Shown: one piece after another, positions 53,322 through 62,333 of the stretch
Numbering within the stretch: the first letter of the stretch is position 1
How the letters are laid out: each line of letters begins with the position of its first letter
Source of the DNA: CAWCUZ01 sp963798795
GTDB lineage: Bacteria > Acidobacteriota > Vicinamibacteria > Vicinamibacterales > SCN-69-37
Reading direction: 5' to 3'
NCBI GenBank assembly: GCA_963798795.1
Contig: CAWCUZ010000002.1
Location: 744,001-808,000 of the forward strand
DNA length: 64,000 bases
Position numbers and translations under genes: made by a program
Notes under the pieces: generated by a model
Seen by the model: the letters and a program-made list of their open reading frames with translations, nothing else
Databases searched by the model: none
Told to the model about the DNA's origin: nothing

Positions 53322-54349
53322 GCGGCGCGATCGGTGTCCGCATCCTGCGGCCCGACGAAGACGCGGCGTGGACGGAGCTGCTCGCCGCATCGCCCCAGAA
53401 CAACATCTACAGTTCGCCGGACTATCTGGATGCGCTCTGTGCCGCCACCGGTGCGACCCGGCGCGTCCTCGGAGTGTTCCGGGGCGATGGGCTCCAGGGC
53501 GGGGTGGCGCTGTTCGAGCGGCACTCGCGGGCCGGGCGGTTCGTGGAGCCGCGCCTGCTGCTCTACTACAACGGCCTGGTGCGCCGCGCCAACGCCACGA
53601 AGTACCCGTCCGAAGCGACAGCCCGGGATCTCGAGGTCGACCGCGCGATCGTCGGCGCCCTCGCCGCCGAACGCTACGGTCGCGTGCAGTTGAAGAACGT
53701 CCCCTCGGTCACCGACGTCCGGACGTTTCTGGAGTCCGGCTGGACGGCGAAAGCGACCTACACCTACGTGGTGCCGCTCGAAGACCTGGCGGCGCAGTGG
53801 TCGCGCGTGGAGCAGAATCTCCGCCGGTTGATCAAGCGCTGCGGCGAGACCGGCATGACGGTGGCCGCCGAGGACGACTTCGACGGGTTCTTCGAACTGC
53901 ATCGGCTGACGGCGGACCGCAAGGGCGCGCTGCTCTACCTGCCCGCCGACGCGTTCGCACGCTTCTACGCCGGCCTGCGCCAGCGTGATCTCGCCAGGAT
54001 CTTCACGGCACGCGACGCGTCGGGGCGCCTCGCGGCCGCGCAGCTCGTGTTGACCGGGCCGCATCCAGGCACGCACACCGTCACGGCCGGCACGCACCCG
54101 GAGTTCCTCAAGAGCGGCGTCACGGCCCTGCTGCGGTGGCGGGTCTTCGAGCTGCTGGCAGCCAGCGGGTATCGCAGCAACGATCTCACGGATGCCGCGC
54201 TCAACCCGGTGACGCATTTCAAGGCGCAGCTCGGTGGACGGCTCGAGGTGTGCTTCGTGCTGACGTCTCCCTCCAGCCTCGCCTTCCGAATCCAGGATCT
54301 GCGTGCGCGCGTCGGTCAGATCGCGCGCGCGCGGCTGGGGCGAGCCTGA
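53318..54349 (+). CDS. FemAB-like GNAT acyltransferase
   Basis: A 343-residue two-GNAT-lobe protein in the style of FemABX / peptidoglycan-bridge or lipid aminoacyltransferases. Marks are the N-terminal NNIYSSPDYLDALCAATG, RVEQNLRRLIKRCGETGMTV, FFELHRLTADRKGALLYLP and the C-terminal SGVTALLRWRVFELLAASGY with DLTDAALNPVTHFKAQLGG. It may transfer an amino acid or acyl group to a surface glycan, peptide or lipid. The GTG start overlaps the ATP-grasp stop; the next gene begins one base after its stop. No membrane segment. Confidence 0.8.
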   Translation: MSGAIGVRILRPDEDAAWTELLAASPQNNIYSSPDYLDALCAATGATRRVLGVFRGDGLQGGVALFERHSRAGRFVEPRLLLYYNGLVRRANATKYPSEATARDLEVDRAIVGALAAERYGRVQLKNVPSVTDVRTFLESGWTAKATYTYVVPLEDLAAQWSRVEQNLRRLIKRCGETGMTVAAEDDFDGFFELHRLTADRKGALLYLPADAFARFYAGLRQRDLARIFTARDASGRLAAAQLVLTGPHPGTHTVTAGTHPEFLKSGVTALLRWRVFELLAASGYRSNDLTDAALNPVTHFKAQLGGRLEVCFVLTSPSSLAFRIQDLRARVGQIARARLGRA

Positions 54350-54350
54350 C

Positions 54351-56063
54351 GTGACGGCGACGGGCGGCGATCGGATCTGGCGCGCGGCGGCGCAGCTCGG
54401 CTACGACCTCGCCGTCGGCCTGCCTGGCTCGCAGACCGTCCATCTCTTTCAGACGCTCGGGGCAAGCCGCCTGCGGACGGTCGTGACGACGAGCGAGCTC
54501 GCCGCGTCGTTCCTGGCCAACGGCTACGCCCGCGTCGCCCGACGCCCGGCCGTCCTGATCACGATTCCCGGTCCGGGCCTGACCTACGCGCTCAGCGGAC
54601 TGGCTGAGGCCCGGCTCGACTCGGTGCCGCTGCTGCATCTGCTGCCGGCGCCCGCCGCCGCGCCCGGCGTGGAGCATCAGCTTCAAGCCATCGACCAGCG
54701 GTCGATGGCGGCGCCGGTCGTCAAGGCGGTGTTTCAGCTCGAGCGAATCGATCGGATCGGCGACACGCTGGCCCGGGCGTCCGCGCTGGCCGTCAGCGGG
54801 GAGCCCGGTCCGGTCCTGGTCGAAGTCGCGGGCGGTCTGTTCACGGCGGCTGCCGCCGAGGAAACGGACGCTGCAATCCTGGCCGCGCCGGCCGCTCTGC
54901 CGACCGATCATGACGTGCGCGACGTGCTCGCGGCGCTGGCGTCCGCGGCGCGCGTCGTCTGGTACGTCGGCGCCGGCGCGGCCGGAGCCGCTGCGGGGCT
55001 GCGGACCGTGGCGGCCCGGCCGGGATCGGCGTTCGTCACCACGACGAGCGGTCGCGGCATCGTCTCGGAGGACGAGCGGAGCGTGATCGTCCGTGACCCG
55101 GGCGTCGACAACGTCCGCGCGTTGAACACGCTGCTCGACCGGGCGGATCTCGTGCTGGCGGTCGGCTGCAAGTTCGCGCACAACGGCGCGGCCGGATTCA
55201 GCGCCCGCCTGCCGCCGGACAAGCTCGTGACGATCAACACGAGCGGGCCGTCGGCGAACTACCCGTCGCGCCGGCACGTCACCGCCGACGCCGGCGCCCT
55301 GCTGGATCGTCTCCTGGGCCATGCCGGCCCGGGCGGAATCGGCGGCTCCGGCTGGGACGCCGGCGAGCTGTCGCGGCTGCGGGACCAGGCCCGCGAAAGC
55401 CGCGGCGGGGTCCCCAATCCGCACCTGGCCCGCTCGAGGGCGCCGGTTGCGGACCTCATAGCCGCCTTGCGCCGCAGTCTTCCCGACGATGCCATCGTCG
55501 TGACGGACTCGGGCCTGCACCAGATGTCGATCCGCCGGCACTTCACGGTCCGGGCGCCGGGCGGCCTGCTGATCCCGTCGGACTTTCAGTCGATGGGATT
55601 CGGGCTGCCGGCCGCGATCGGCGCCGCCCTGGCCGCGCCGCGGCGCCGGGTCGTGGCGGTGATCGGCGACGGCGGCATGCTGATGTCCGGACTCGAGCTG
55701 AGCACGGCCGTCCGCGAGCAGATTCCGCTCACCGTGCTGGTCTTCAACGACGGCGCCTACGGCCTGATTCGGCACCCGCAGGTCGCCCAGTACGGCACGG
55801 GACACGGCACGGCGCTGGGCGGCCTGGATTTCGAGGCGCTGGCGGCCGCCGTCGGCGCCAGCTACGCGCAGGTCGACACGGCCGACATCGCACCCGCGCT
55901 GACGGGCCCCGATCGGTCGCTCGTGCATCTGGTGGACGTGCGGCTCGAGGGCGCCGCCGATCGGCTCAGGACGCGTGCGCTGGGGACGGCCCGGCGAACC
56001 GCGCGCCGTCTGCTGCCGGCGCATCGACGGGCGGCGATCCGGGGCTGGCTCCGGCGGCGCTGA
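54351..56063 (+). CDS. thiamine-pyrophosphate-dependent enzyme (acetolactate synthase-like)
   Basis: A 570-residue ThDP enzyme with PYR, central and PP domains. The catalytic-type Glu is in TTSELAASFLANGYARV, the central domain reads WYVGAGAAGAAAGLRT, and the ThDP/Mg motif is VIGDGGMLMSGLELSTAV ending in FNDGAYGLIRHPQ (GDG-x-N). It resembles acetolactate synthase large subunits or 2-oxoacid decarboxylases, but it has no partner small subunit and no ilv neighbours, so it likely acts on another 2-oxoacid. The GTG start is one base after the FemAB-like stop. A basic C-terminal tail (RRLLPAHRRAAIRGWLRRR) is unusual. Confidence 0.85.
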   Translation: MTATGGDRIWRAAAQLGYDLAVGLPGSQTVHLFQTLGASRLRTVVTTSELAASFLANGYARVARRPAVLITIPGPGLTYALSGLAEARLDSVPLLHLLPAPAAAPGVEHQLQAIDQRSMAAPVVKAVFQLERIDRIGDTLARASALAVSGEPGPVLVEVAGGLFTAAAAEETDAAILAAPAALPTDHDVRDVLAALASAARVVWYVGAGAAGAAAGLRTVAARPGSAFVTTTSGRGIVSEDERSVIVRDPGVDNVRALNTLLDRADLVLAVGCKFAHNGAAGFSARLPPDKLVTINTSGPSANYPSRRHVTADAGALLDRLLGHAGPGGIGGSGWDAGELSRLRDQARESRGGVPNPHLARSRAPVADLIAALRRSLPDDAIVVTDSGLHQMSIRRHFTVRAPGGLLIPSDFQSMGFGLPAAIGAALAAPRRRVVAVIGDGGMLMSGLELSTAVREQIPLTVLVFNDGAYGLIRHPQVAQYGTGHGTALGGLDFEALAAAVGASYAQVDTADIAPALTGPDRSLVHLVDVRLEGAADRLRTRALGTARRTARRLLPAHRRAAIRGWLRRR

Positions 56064-56075
56064 TGGCGGGAAGCG

Positions 56076-56105
56076 CCCGGGGCTGAAGCCCGGGGCGTCC
56101 ATCGA
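56076..56105. repeat. TGAA-loop hairpin with TCCATCG tail
   Basis: CCCGGGGC, loop TGAA, GCCCGGGG (one internal mismatch) followed by CGTCCATCGAG, 12 bases after the ThDP gene. A related inverted hairpin with a TTCA loop (GGACC/GGTCC) lies at 56127-56140. Together they separate this operon from the convergent mrp gene. Confidence 0.65.
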
Positions 56106-56163
56106 GAAAACCATCGCTGGAGCGCCGGACCTTCAGGTCCAGCGCCGATCGTCCGCGGACGAC

Positions 56164-57246
56164 TCAGGGGACAGGCACGAGCGGAATCGCGCGGCGCGAG
56201 AACGACGCGATGGACACGTGCTGCGCCATCCGATCGGCGGCCGCCGACAGCGCTGCCGCTGCCGGCGCCTGCGGATCGCCGATCACGATTGGCACGCCCG
56301 TGTCGCCGCCGATGCGGATCGGCTCGTAGAGCGGAATGCGGCCGAGGAACGGAACGCCGAACTCCACCGCCATGGCTTCGCCGCCGCCCTTGCCGAAGAT
56401 ATCCGCCTCGTGGCCGCACGCCGGGCACACGAAGTGGCTCATGTTCTCGACGAGGCCGAGCGTGGGGATGTTGAGCTTCTGATACATGCGGATGGCGCGC
56501 CGCGTGTCGGCCAGCGACACGGCCTGAGGCGTGGTGACGATGACCGCGCCCGCGACGGGCACCGTCTGGCTCAGACTGAGCGCGATGTCGCCGGTCCCTG
56601 GCGGCATGTCGACAATCAGATAGTCCACGTCGCGCCAGCGCACGTCGCGGAAGAACTGCTGCACCGCCTGGTGCAGCATGGGCCCCCGCCAGATCACCGG
56701 CGCGTCGTCCTGCGTGAGGAACCCGATCGACACGACCTGGATGCCGTGCGCCTCGGCCGGAACAATCTTCTGTCCGTCGGTCTCGAGCTGCGTCCGCAGA
56801 CCGAGCATGATCGGCACGTTCGGGCCGTACATGTCGGCATCGAGCAGGGCGACGCGGCTGCCACGCAGCGCCAGGGCCGCGGCCAGATTCACGGCCACGG
56901 TGGTCTTGCCGACGCCCCCCTTGCCCGCGCCGACCGCGATGATGTTCTTGACGCCTTCGACTGGCGCCCGCCCGGCATCCGGGCGCTGCACGGCCCGCAC
57001 CTGGGCGGTCATGTCGATGTCGACGCTCGACACGCCCTCGAGCGCCGCCACCGCGGCCCGCGCCTGGTCGCGCATCAGGTCCTTGACCGGGCAGGCGGGC
57101 GTGGTGAGTTCAATGGTGAAGCGCACCCGCCCCGCGTCGATCCGCAGGTCCTTGACGAAGCCCAGCGTGACGATGTCTTTGTGAAGATCGGGATCCCTGA
57201 CGGCGCGCAGCGCGTCGAGGACGGCGGAATCGTTCAGCGTACCCAT
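56164..57246 (-). CDS. mrp: Mrp/ApbC-family iron-sulfur carrier ATPase
   Basis: A 360-residue Mrp/NBP35-type P-loop ATPase that carries Fe-S clusters to apo-proteins. An N-terminal MIP18-like domain (FTIELTTPACPVKDLMRDQA) is followed by the deviant Walker A VGAGKGGVGKTTVAVNLAAA, DADMYGPNVPIMLG, DYLIVDMPPGTGDIALSL and the cluster-binding CPACG in HFVCPACGHEADIFG. The length and order are full. TAGAAT lies six bases before the ATG with no Shine-Dalgarno site, implying a leaderless mRNA. Confidence 0.94.
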   Translation of the reverse strand: MGTLNDSAVLDALRAVRDPDLHKDIVTLGFVKDLRIDAGRVRFTIELTTPACPVKDLMRDQARAAVAALEGVSSVDIDMTAQVRAVQRPDAGRAPVEGVKNIIAVGAGKGGVGKTTVAVNLAAALALRGSRVALLDADMYGPNVPIMLGLRTQLETDGQKIVPAEAHGIQVVSIGFLTQDDAPVIWRGPMLHQAVQQFFRDVRWRDVDYLIVDMPPGTGDIALSLSQTVPVAGAVIVTTPQAVSLADTRRAIRMYQKLNIPTLGLVENMSHFVCPACGHEADIFGKGGGEAMAVEFGVPFLGRIPLYEPIRIGGDTGVPIVIGDPQAPAAAALSAAADRMAQHVSIASFSRRAIPLVPVP

Positions 57247-57252
57247 CCCACG

Positions 57253-57258
57253 ATTCTA
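57253..57258 (-). promoter_or_regulatory. candidate -10 box of mrp (leaderless)
   Basis: TAGAAT on the minus strand, exactly six bases before the ATG of mrp. It lies just past the stop codon of the upstream DUF4870 gene. No good -35 is seen. Confidence 0.5.
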
Positions 57259-57263
57259 CCGGC

Positions 57264-57614
57264 TTACGGACGGAGTTGTTGAGCCGCCAGTTCGCCGACG
57301 TACGGCAGCTTGTAGGCGTGCCCGTTGACGGCCTTGACCATCAGGAAGACCCAGAGCGCGAGCACGGCGAGGATGAACGGCACGTAGAGGATCGACCCGA
57401 CCAGCGACAGGCTGGCGAGCGCCAGGTGCACGAGGAACGCGGCGCCGAACGTGAGTACCGACTGTGCCGCGTGGAACCGGACGTACCGGTCCTCCTTCTC
57501 GATCACGAGAAAGATGACGCCCGTCAGGATGCCCCCGAGGTAGGCGAAGGCGCCGGCCAGGTTCGAGTCCAGCCCGGTCGAGGATCGGCTCCCGTCCGTC
57601 TTCGCCTGATTCAC
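57264..57614 (-). CDS. DUF4870 / Tic20-like membrane protein
   Basis: A 116-residue protein with the DUF4870 layout: LAGAFAYLGGILTGVIFLVI, EDRYVRFHAAQSVLTFGAAF, two further helices (VGSILYVPFILAVLALWVFLMV) and the terminal NGHAYKLPYVGELA. This is the short four-helix family often annotated Tic20-like; the function in bacteria is unknown. The GTG start overlaps the stop of the preceding membrane protein gene (GTGA). Confidence 0.87.
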   Translation of the reverse strand: MNQAKTDGSRSSTGLDSNLAGAFAYLGGILTGVIFLVIEKEDRYVRFHAAQSVLTFGAAFLVHLALASLSLVGSILYVPFILAVLALWVFLMVKAVNGHAYKLPYVGELAAQQLRP

Positions 57615-58021
57615 ACCCCCTCCATGCCGATCGGACCCGGTGCGTTCCGTGGCGGCGCTCCGAAGGTCACGCGGGCTTCGTCATTCAACAGGACCCAGAA
57701 CGTGTAGACGCCGAGGGCCGTGCCGAAGGGCACGACGAGCAGGTCGGGTACGGCCAGCAGCAGGGCGGCGAGCCGCGCGATGGGCCAGCGGCGGCGCAAT
57801 CCGCGGCCCACCAGCCACATGGCCGTGCCGCCGGCCGCGAGCGCGAGGGCGCCAATCGCCAGGATCCAGACGGCCATCCGCTCGGGACTGGCCGCGGCGG
57901 TGGCGGGCGGGAGTCCGTTGGCGGTACCGCCGGCCAGCACGCCAAGGGCGCCGCCGGTCAGCAGGCCGAAGATGCCCCAGACCACATGGAGCAGGGCCAG
58001 CGCGTCGAGATGTCTGGCCAC
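57611..58021 (-). CDS. small polytopic membrane protein
   Basis: A 136-residue protein with four hydrophobic segments: ALALLHVVWGIFGLLTGGAL, MAVWILAIGALALAAGGTAM, LAALLLAVPDLLVVPFGTAL and GVYTFWVLL. It ends in a short polar tail (FGAPPRNAPGP). Similar short proteins commonly accompany DUF4870 genes, to which it is coupled by a four-base overlap. It starts at GTG directly before the stop of the J-domain-like gene. Function unknown. Confidence 0.7.
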   Translation of the reverse strand: MARHLDALALLHVVWGIFGLLTGGALGVLAGGTANGLPPATAAASPERMAVWILAIGALALAAGGTAMWLVGRGLRRRWPIARLAALLLAVPDLLVVPFGTALGVYTFWVLLNDEARVTFGAPPRNAPGPIGMEGV

Positions 58022-58270
58022 TCAGGACCGCTTGGCGAAGAAGGCCTTCCGCATGCGCTCGACGATCGGGCGCAAGGTCAAGAAATCGATCGCGGCGTCG
58101 GCGCCGGCGGGGTCCGGCCGCTCGACCCAGCCGCGGGCGGCGCCCGGCGGCTCGAGGCCGTCCTGGCGGATATCGGGATGCGGCGCCGGCAGACGGCGGA
58201 CCGAGGCACGGCGGATAGCCGGCGCGCCGGCGTCGGGCGAAACACCCAGGATGTCGAAATAGTCGTGCAC
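58022..58270 (-). CDS. degenerate J-domain-like small protein
   Basis: An 82-residue protein starting at GTG. The first residues HDYFDILGVSPDAGAPAIRRA match helix I-II of a DnaJ J-domain, but the loop follows almost at once (RRLPAPHPDIRQDG), so helix II is shortened and helix III is replaced by a Pro-rich stretch and an acidic helix (DFLTLRPIVERMRKAFF). The HPD tripeptide is kept. It may be a divergent J-protein or a decayed one. It is directly adjacent to two small membrane protein genes. Confidence 0.55.
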   Translation of the reverse strand: MHDYFDILGVSPDAGAPAIRRASVRRLPAPHPDIRQDGLEPPGAARGWVERPDPAGADAAIDFLTLRPIVERMRKAFFAKRS

Positions 58271-58332
58271 CGTTCGCTCGTGTGACCTGGCCGGCTGTTC
58301 TGGTGACCGGAAGCGTCGGGCGCGGGCGTGAA

Positions 58333-58629
58333 TCAGCGGGCTCCGAGCATCGCCATCAGCTCGCGGCGGGTGGCCTCGTCGAGCATCTCGAGGTCGAGGG
58401 TGCTGTCACATTCATCGCACAGCAGCTCGAACAGGGCGGGACGCCCCTCCTCCTGCGGCGGCTGAAGCTGACTTTCGGCCACGCGCAGCAGGTGCATTTG
58501 CAGCGTCTTTGCCAGAAAATTCTCGGTGTTCCCGCAGTTCGGACACGTCAGTCCCAAATCGTCACTCCGTCTGGCCTCCAGAAGGTTCCGGCCTCCAGCA
58601 GAGTGTATCTCAGTCAGCGTCGTCCCCAC
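58333..58629 (-). CDS. small zinc-ribbon protein
   Basis: A 98-residue protein with two Cys pairs: LTCPNCGNTENFLA near residue 30 and LLCDECDSTLDL near residue 70, together a four-Cys zinc ribbon. A helical spacer (QMHLLRVAESQLQPPQEE) separates them and a short helix ends the protein. The family is not recognised; it may be a nucleic-acid- or protein-binding accessory. Its start overlaps the end of the preceding gene by 20 bases, suggesting coupling. Confidence 0.65.
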   Translation of the reverse strand: MGTTLTEIHSAGGRNLLEARRSDDLGLTCPNCGNTENFLAKTLQMHLLRVAESQLQPPQEEGRPALFELLCDECDSTLDLEMLDEATRRELMAMLGAR

Positions 58630-58849
58630 CGATCAGATCGGACAGAACACCGAGTTCGAGCAGCCGGCCTTGCGCGTGCGCGACGTTCGGGCAGTGAGGC
58701 CCCTTGGCTTCGATCGAGACGACCGCCAGGTCCCACTGACGCGAGCGAAACGCCGCCGCGACGCAGCCGCAGGGCAGGCCGTCGAGTTCGAGCAACTCGA
58801 GGACCGCCGGGGAGCGTCCGGCGGGCACTGCAACGTGTGGCATTGGCAT
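58610..58849 (-). CDS. small hypothetical protein
   Basis: A 79-residue protein starting at ATG 58849 (MPMPHVAVPAGRSPAVLE), supported by a consensus AGGAGG site six bases upstream. A CGC pair (DGLPCGCVAAAF) and another Cys (GPHCPNVAHA) could bind a metal. There is no membrane segment and no recognised family. It is first in a two-gene unit with the zinc-ribbon protein. Bases 58850-59026 upstream hold no gene. Confidence 0.6.
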   Translation of the reverse strand: MPMPHVAVPAGRSPAVLELLELDGLPCGCVAAAFRSRQWDLAVVSIEAKGPHCPNVAHAQGRLLELGVLSDLIGGDDAD

Positions 58850-59026
58850 GGCCGCCTCCTGACCTTCGACCTTCCTGGCCGGCACTCTTGCAAAGGAAGC
58901 GCCAACCCCGGACCGGCAGCGTTTCAGACCAGGCCTCGAAGAAATCGGCGGAAAAGAGCCGTCTCGGCCTGGCAGGTTGCCGGTCCGTCCTTTCCAGCAG
59001 CCGTACCGGACAACCCGCGTGTCGTC

Positions 59027-62000
59027 TCACAGATACACGATCTGGGATCGGACCGGGGTTCCGGGCAGGGCCGCCCGCAGCGCCCGTTCGTAGACGGCCA
59101 GTTGCTCCCGATGTCCGGCTCGCGGCGCGCCGGTCTTGAACTCCAGCACCGTCAGGCCGCCGTCGGCCGCCACGACGACACAATCGATGCGTCCACGGAC
59201 CAGCTCGCCAGGCCGATCGTCGGGCTGGAACGAGAACGGCACTTCGTAGTGGCACGTGCCGGACGTGAGCAGCGCGGCCACATCGTCCCGATGGCGAACG
59301 GCGAGCGCGATCGTCACCGCGCGCTCGACCAGCAGCGCCGGGTCAGCGGCCTCCGCCAGTTCCGACGGCTGGGCCAGGTTCCACGCCAGTCGCGCCAACG
59401 CCTCGCGGTCGATCGGTTCCGCGGCATGCGGTGTCAGGCGGTGCGCCAGCGTGCCGATCGCGCGCGATGCGGCGGTGAATCCGCGGTCTGATCCCACGCC
59501 CGGCTCCGGACCAAAAGCGGGTGACGCGAAGGCGGACATGGAATCCGCCGCAGCGGGTCGCACGACAGGGACAGGTGACGTGAGCGGCGACAGCCCCGCG
59601 TCTGCCATACCAGCGTCAGTGGCCTCGGCGATCGGCCGGTCTGGAGCGGGCGCCTCTCCGGCGAGGCAGCGCCGGAAGGTGAAGGATCCGCGCGGCGTGA
59701 TCCACTCGGCGTCGGCGGCATCACCACTCGCCGGCGAAAGCGCGTTGACGAGGCCGGGCGGCATCACGGCCGCGAGACTGTGAGCGCCGCGTTTGATTCG
59801 GCCGCGCGCGTCGATCTCCGCGGCCACGTACAGCCGGTCGCGGGCGCGAGTGACCGCCACGTACAGCAGCCGCCGCAGTTCCTCCTGCTCCCGCTCGTCT
59901 TCGAGACGCGTGGCGGCATTCGAACCGAAGGCAACGTGCGGCTCGTCCCCCGGACCGTGCTCGATGACGGAAAACCCGGCAGGACGGCCGCGCGACGGCA
60001 GATGCGCGTTCACCAGGAACACTACCGGAAACTCGAGACCCTTGGCGGCGTGAATCGTCATGAGACTCACGCAGCCCGACGCCTCGATGACGGCGTTGGA
60101 CTCCTCGCCCGCCTTGAGCGTCTCGAAGTGGTCGGCGAGGCGCGCGAGCGTCGCGTACCCGCGGTTCTCGACGCGGCGGATGAGCGCGCGCACCTTCTTC
60201 ACGTTCTCCCGGGCCTGACCCAGCCGCCGGCCGCGCAGCTCGAACACGTACGCGGATTCGGCCAGCACGCGGTCGATCAGATCGCTGGCAGGCACGCGAT
60301 CGGCCCGCGTCAGCCAGCCGGCCGCCGAGCGGCGCGCCTGGTCCAGCAGACGGCGATCGAGGTCCGGCAGGTCGAGGGCCGAGACGTCGACGGCCGGCGA
60401 CCGCAGGACGGCCGCGAAACCGGGCGCCAGGCGGGCCAGCGCCACGTCCGACAGCCGCACGAAGCGGGACCGGAGCAGCTCGGCTGCGCGGAGGTCCGAT
60501 TCCGGCCGCGCCAGGTAGCGGATCAGCGCCTGGAGGTCCTGCACTTCGGGCGCGTCGAAGAACCCGAGGCCTTTGTAGACGTACGTCCGAACGCCCCGGG
60601 CGTCGAGCGCCTGGTCGAAGTACTGATGACCTGTACGCGACCGGAAGAGCACGGCGATGTCATCGGGACGCACCGGACGCGACGGGCCGGAACGATCCCG
60701 CACGACGCTGCCGGCCAGCAGGCGCGCGATCTCCGCGGAAACGGCATCCGCGCAGGCGGCCATCGATGGCTCGGCGATCACGCCGAGCACCGGCTCGCCG
60801 TCGCGCCGGGCCCCGGCGGCGATCGGCGGCACGGGAAAACGGTCGGCGTCGTCGTACCGGAAGCAGTCCGGCAGCGCCGAGCCGCTCTGCATGCCGTCAG
60901 CCAGGGCATTCACGAAGGCGAGCAGCTCGGGGACCGCGCGAAAGCTGTGCTGAATGCTCTGGCGGACCGGCCGGCCGGGCCGCAATGCCGCGATCCGCCG
61001 GCCCGCCTCCTCGAGCAGGGTCACCTCCGCATGGCGGAACCGATAGATCGACTGCTTGCGATCGCCGACGATGAACACGGAGGTGGGCGCGTCGGCGACA
61101 CCCTCGCCTTCGCCCCACGCGGCGATCAGCAGGTCGACCAGGCGCCACTGCAGCCGGCTGGTGTCCTGGAACTCATCGACGAGCAGATGGTGATAGCGCG
61201 CCTGCAGCTTCAGGCGCGAGCGCGCGAACTCCTCCTGGCGGGCCAGCAGCGCGACCGCCCGATCGAGCATGCCCGCGAAATCCAGCAGGGCGTCATCGTC
61301 GAGGAGCCGTTCGTAGATCCCGCACGCCATGGTGAGCAGCCGCAGCAGGCCACGCGCGAGCAGCACGTCGAGGTCCGCGCCCAGCGAGTCGATGGCGTCG
61401 GCGACCCGCGGCGCGACCTCGCGGATGGCCGCCTCGTGGCGGCGCCGTGCGTCGTCCGTCGCGAATTCAGGTACGGGCGATCCCGGTCGGCGTACGTGCC
61501 CGCGGCTGGCCGTCCTTGCGGAGGAAGTAGCGTTCGAGCCGGCGGTGGAGCTGCTGCGCCCGCGCGGCGTCGCCCCGCGGCAAGGCATCGAGCACCCGCA
61601 GGTCGGCGGCGAGCCAGCGGAACAGCGGCGCGTTCTGGGGGCCATCGTCCAGGATGGCGCGGCAGACGGCCGGATCCGCGAACGCGGCGCGGAGGTGCCC
61701 GACGAACCGGTCGGCAGCGTCCGCGGCACGATGAATCGGCCGGCCGGCCACGAACCGCGCGACAGCCGGCCGGGCTACGTGGCGCCGGTCCACGAGCGAC
61801 TGGATCGCTTCGGAGAGCACCGGCAGGCTCACGCGCGCGAACAGCAGACGCAGGTGCTCGTCGTCGGGCAGGGCGCGGCGCGCCGCGCGGATCGCCAGCT
61901 CCACCGCTTCGGCCGCGAACCGCGCCATCTCGGTCTCGTCGGCAATCTCGAAGGCGGGATCGACATCCGCTTCGAGCGGGAACTCGCGCAGCAGGCCGAA

Positions 62001-62333
62001 GCAGAAGGCGTCGATCGTCGAAATCTGGATGTCTGCCACGCGGGCGGCGAGAGCACGCCAGCGGGCGGCGGCAGCGGCGTTCTCGGCCGCCCGGCGCCGA
62101 AGGGTCTCGAGCACGCGTTCGCGCATCTCGGCGGCGGCCTTGCGGGTGAACGTCATCGCCAGGATGTGGCGGGGGTCCACGCCCGTTTCGATGAGCCGCA
62201 CGTAGCGGTCGACGAGCACGCGGGTCTTGCCGGTACCGGCGGAGGCTTCCAGCACCACGTGGTGCCGCGGGTCGACGGCAAAGTCGCGGGCGGCCTGGTC
62301 GGGAGGCGCCGGGTCGCCGGCCGGCTCGATCAA
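59027..62333 (-). CDS. addA: UvrD-like helicase-nuclease (AddA type), interrupted by one frameshift
   Basis: A superfamily 1 helicase fused to a nuclease, about 1100 residues joined. N-terminal part: Walker A VLEASAGTGKTRVLVDRYVR and motif Ia ILAMTFTRKAAAEMRERV. C-terminal part: LLVDEFQDTSRLQWRLVD, IVGDRKQSIYRFRHAEV, MTIHAAKGLEFPVVFLV and LLYVAVTRARDRLYVA, ending with a PD-(D/E)xK nuclease core (RGRIDCVVVAADGG, TVLEFKTGAPRAGHREQ). The frame shifts near 61490 (one extra base). A TTG at 62333 overlapping the upstream stop (TTGA) is the likely start. It processes DNA double-strand ends for recombination with its partner. Confidence 0.87.

Noticed and set aside
54351..56063. Housekeeping acetolactate synthase of branched-chain amino acid synthesis
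   Set aside because: No small regulatory subunit, ilvC or leu genes nearby, and it is embedded in an ATP-grasp/FemAB operon. The fold is the same but the role is probably different.
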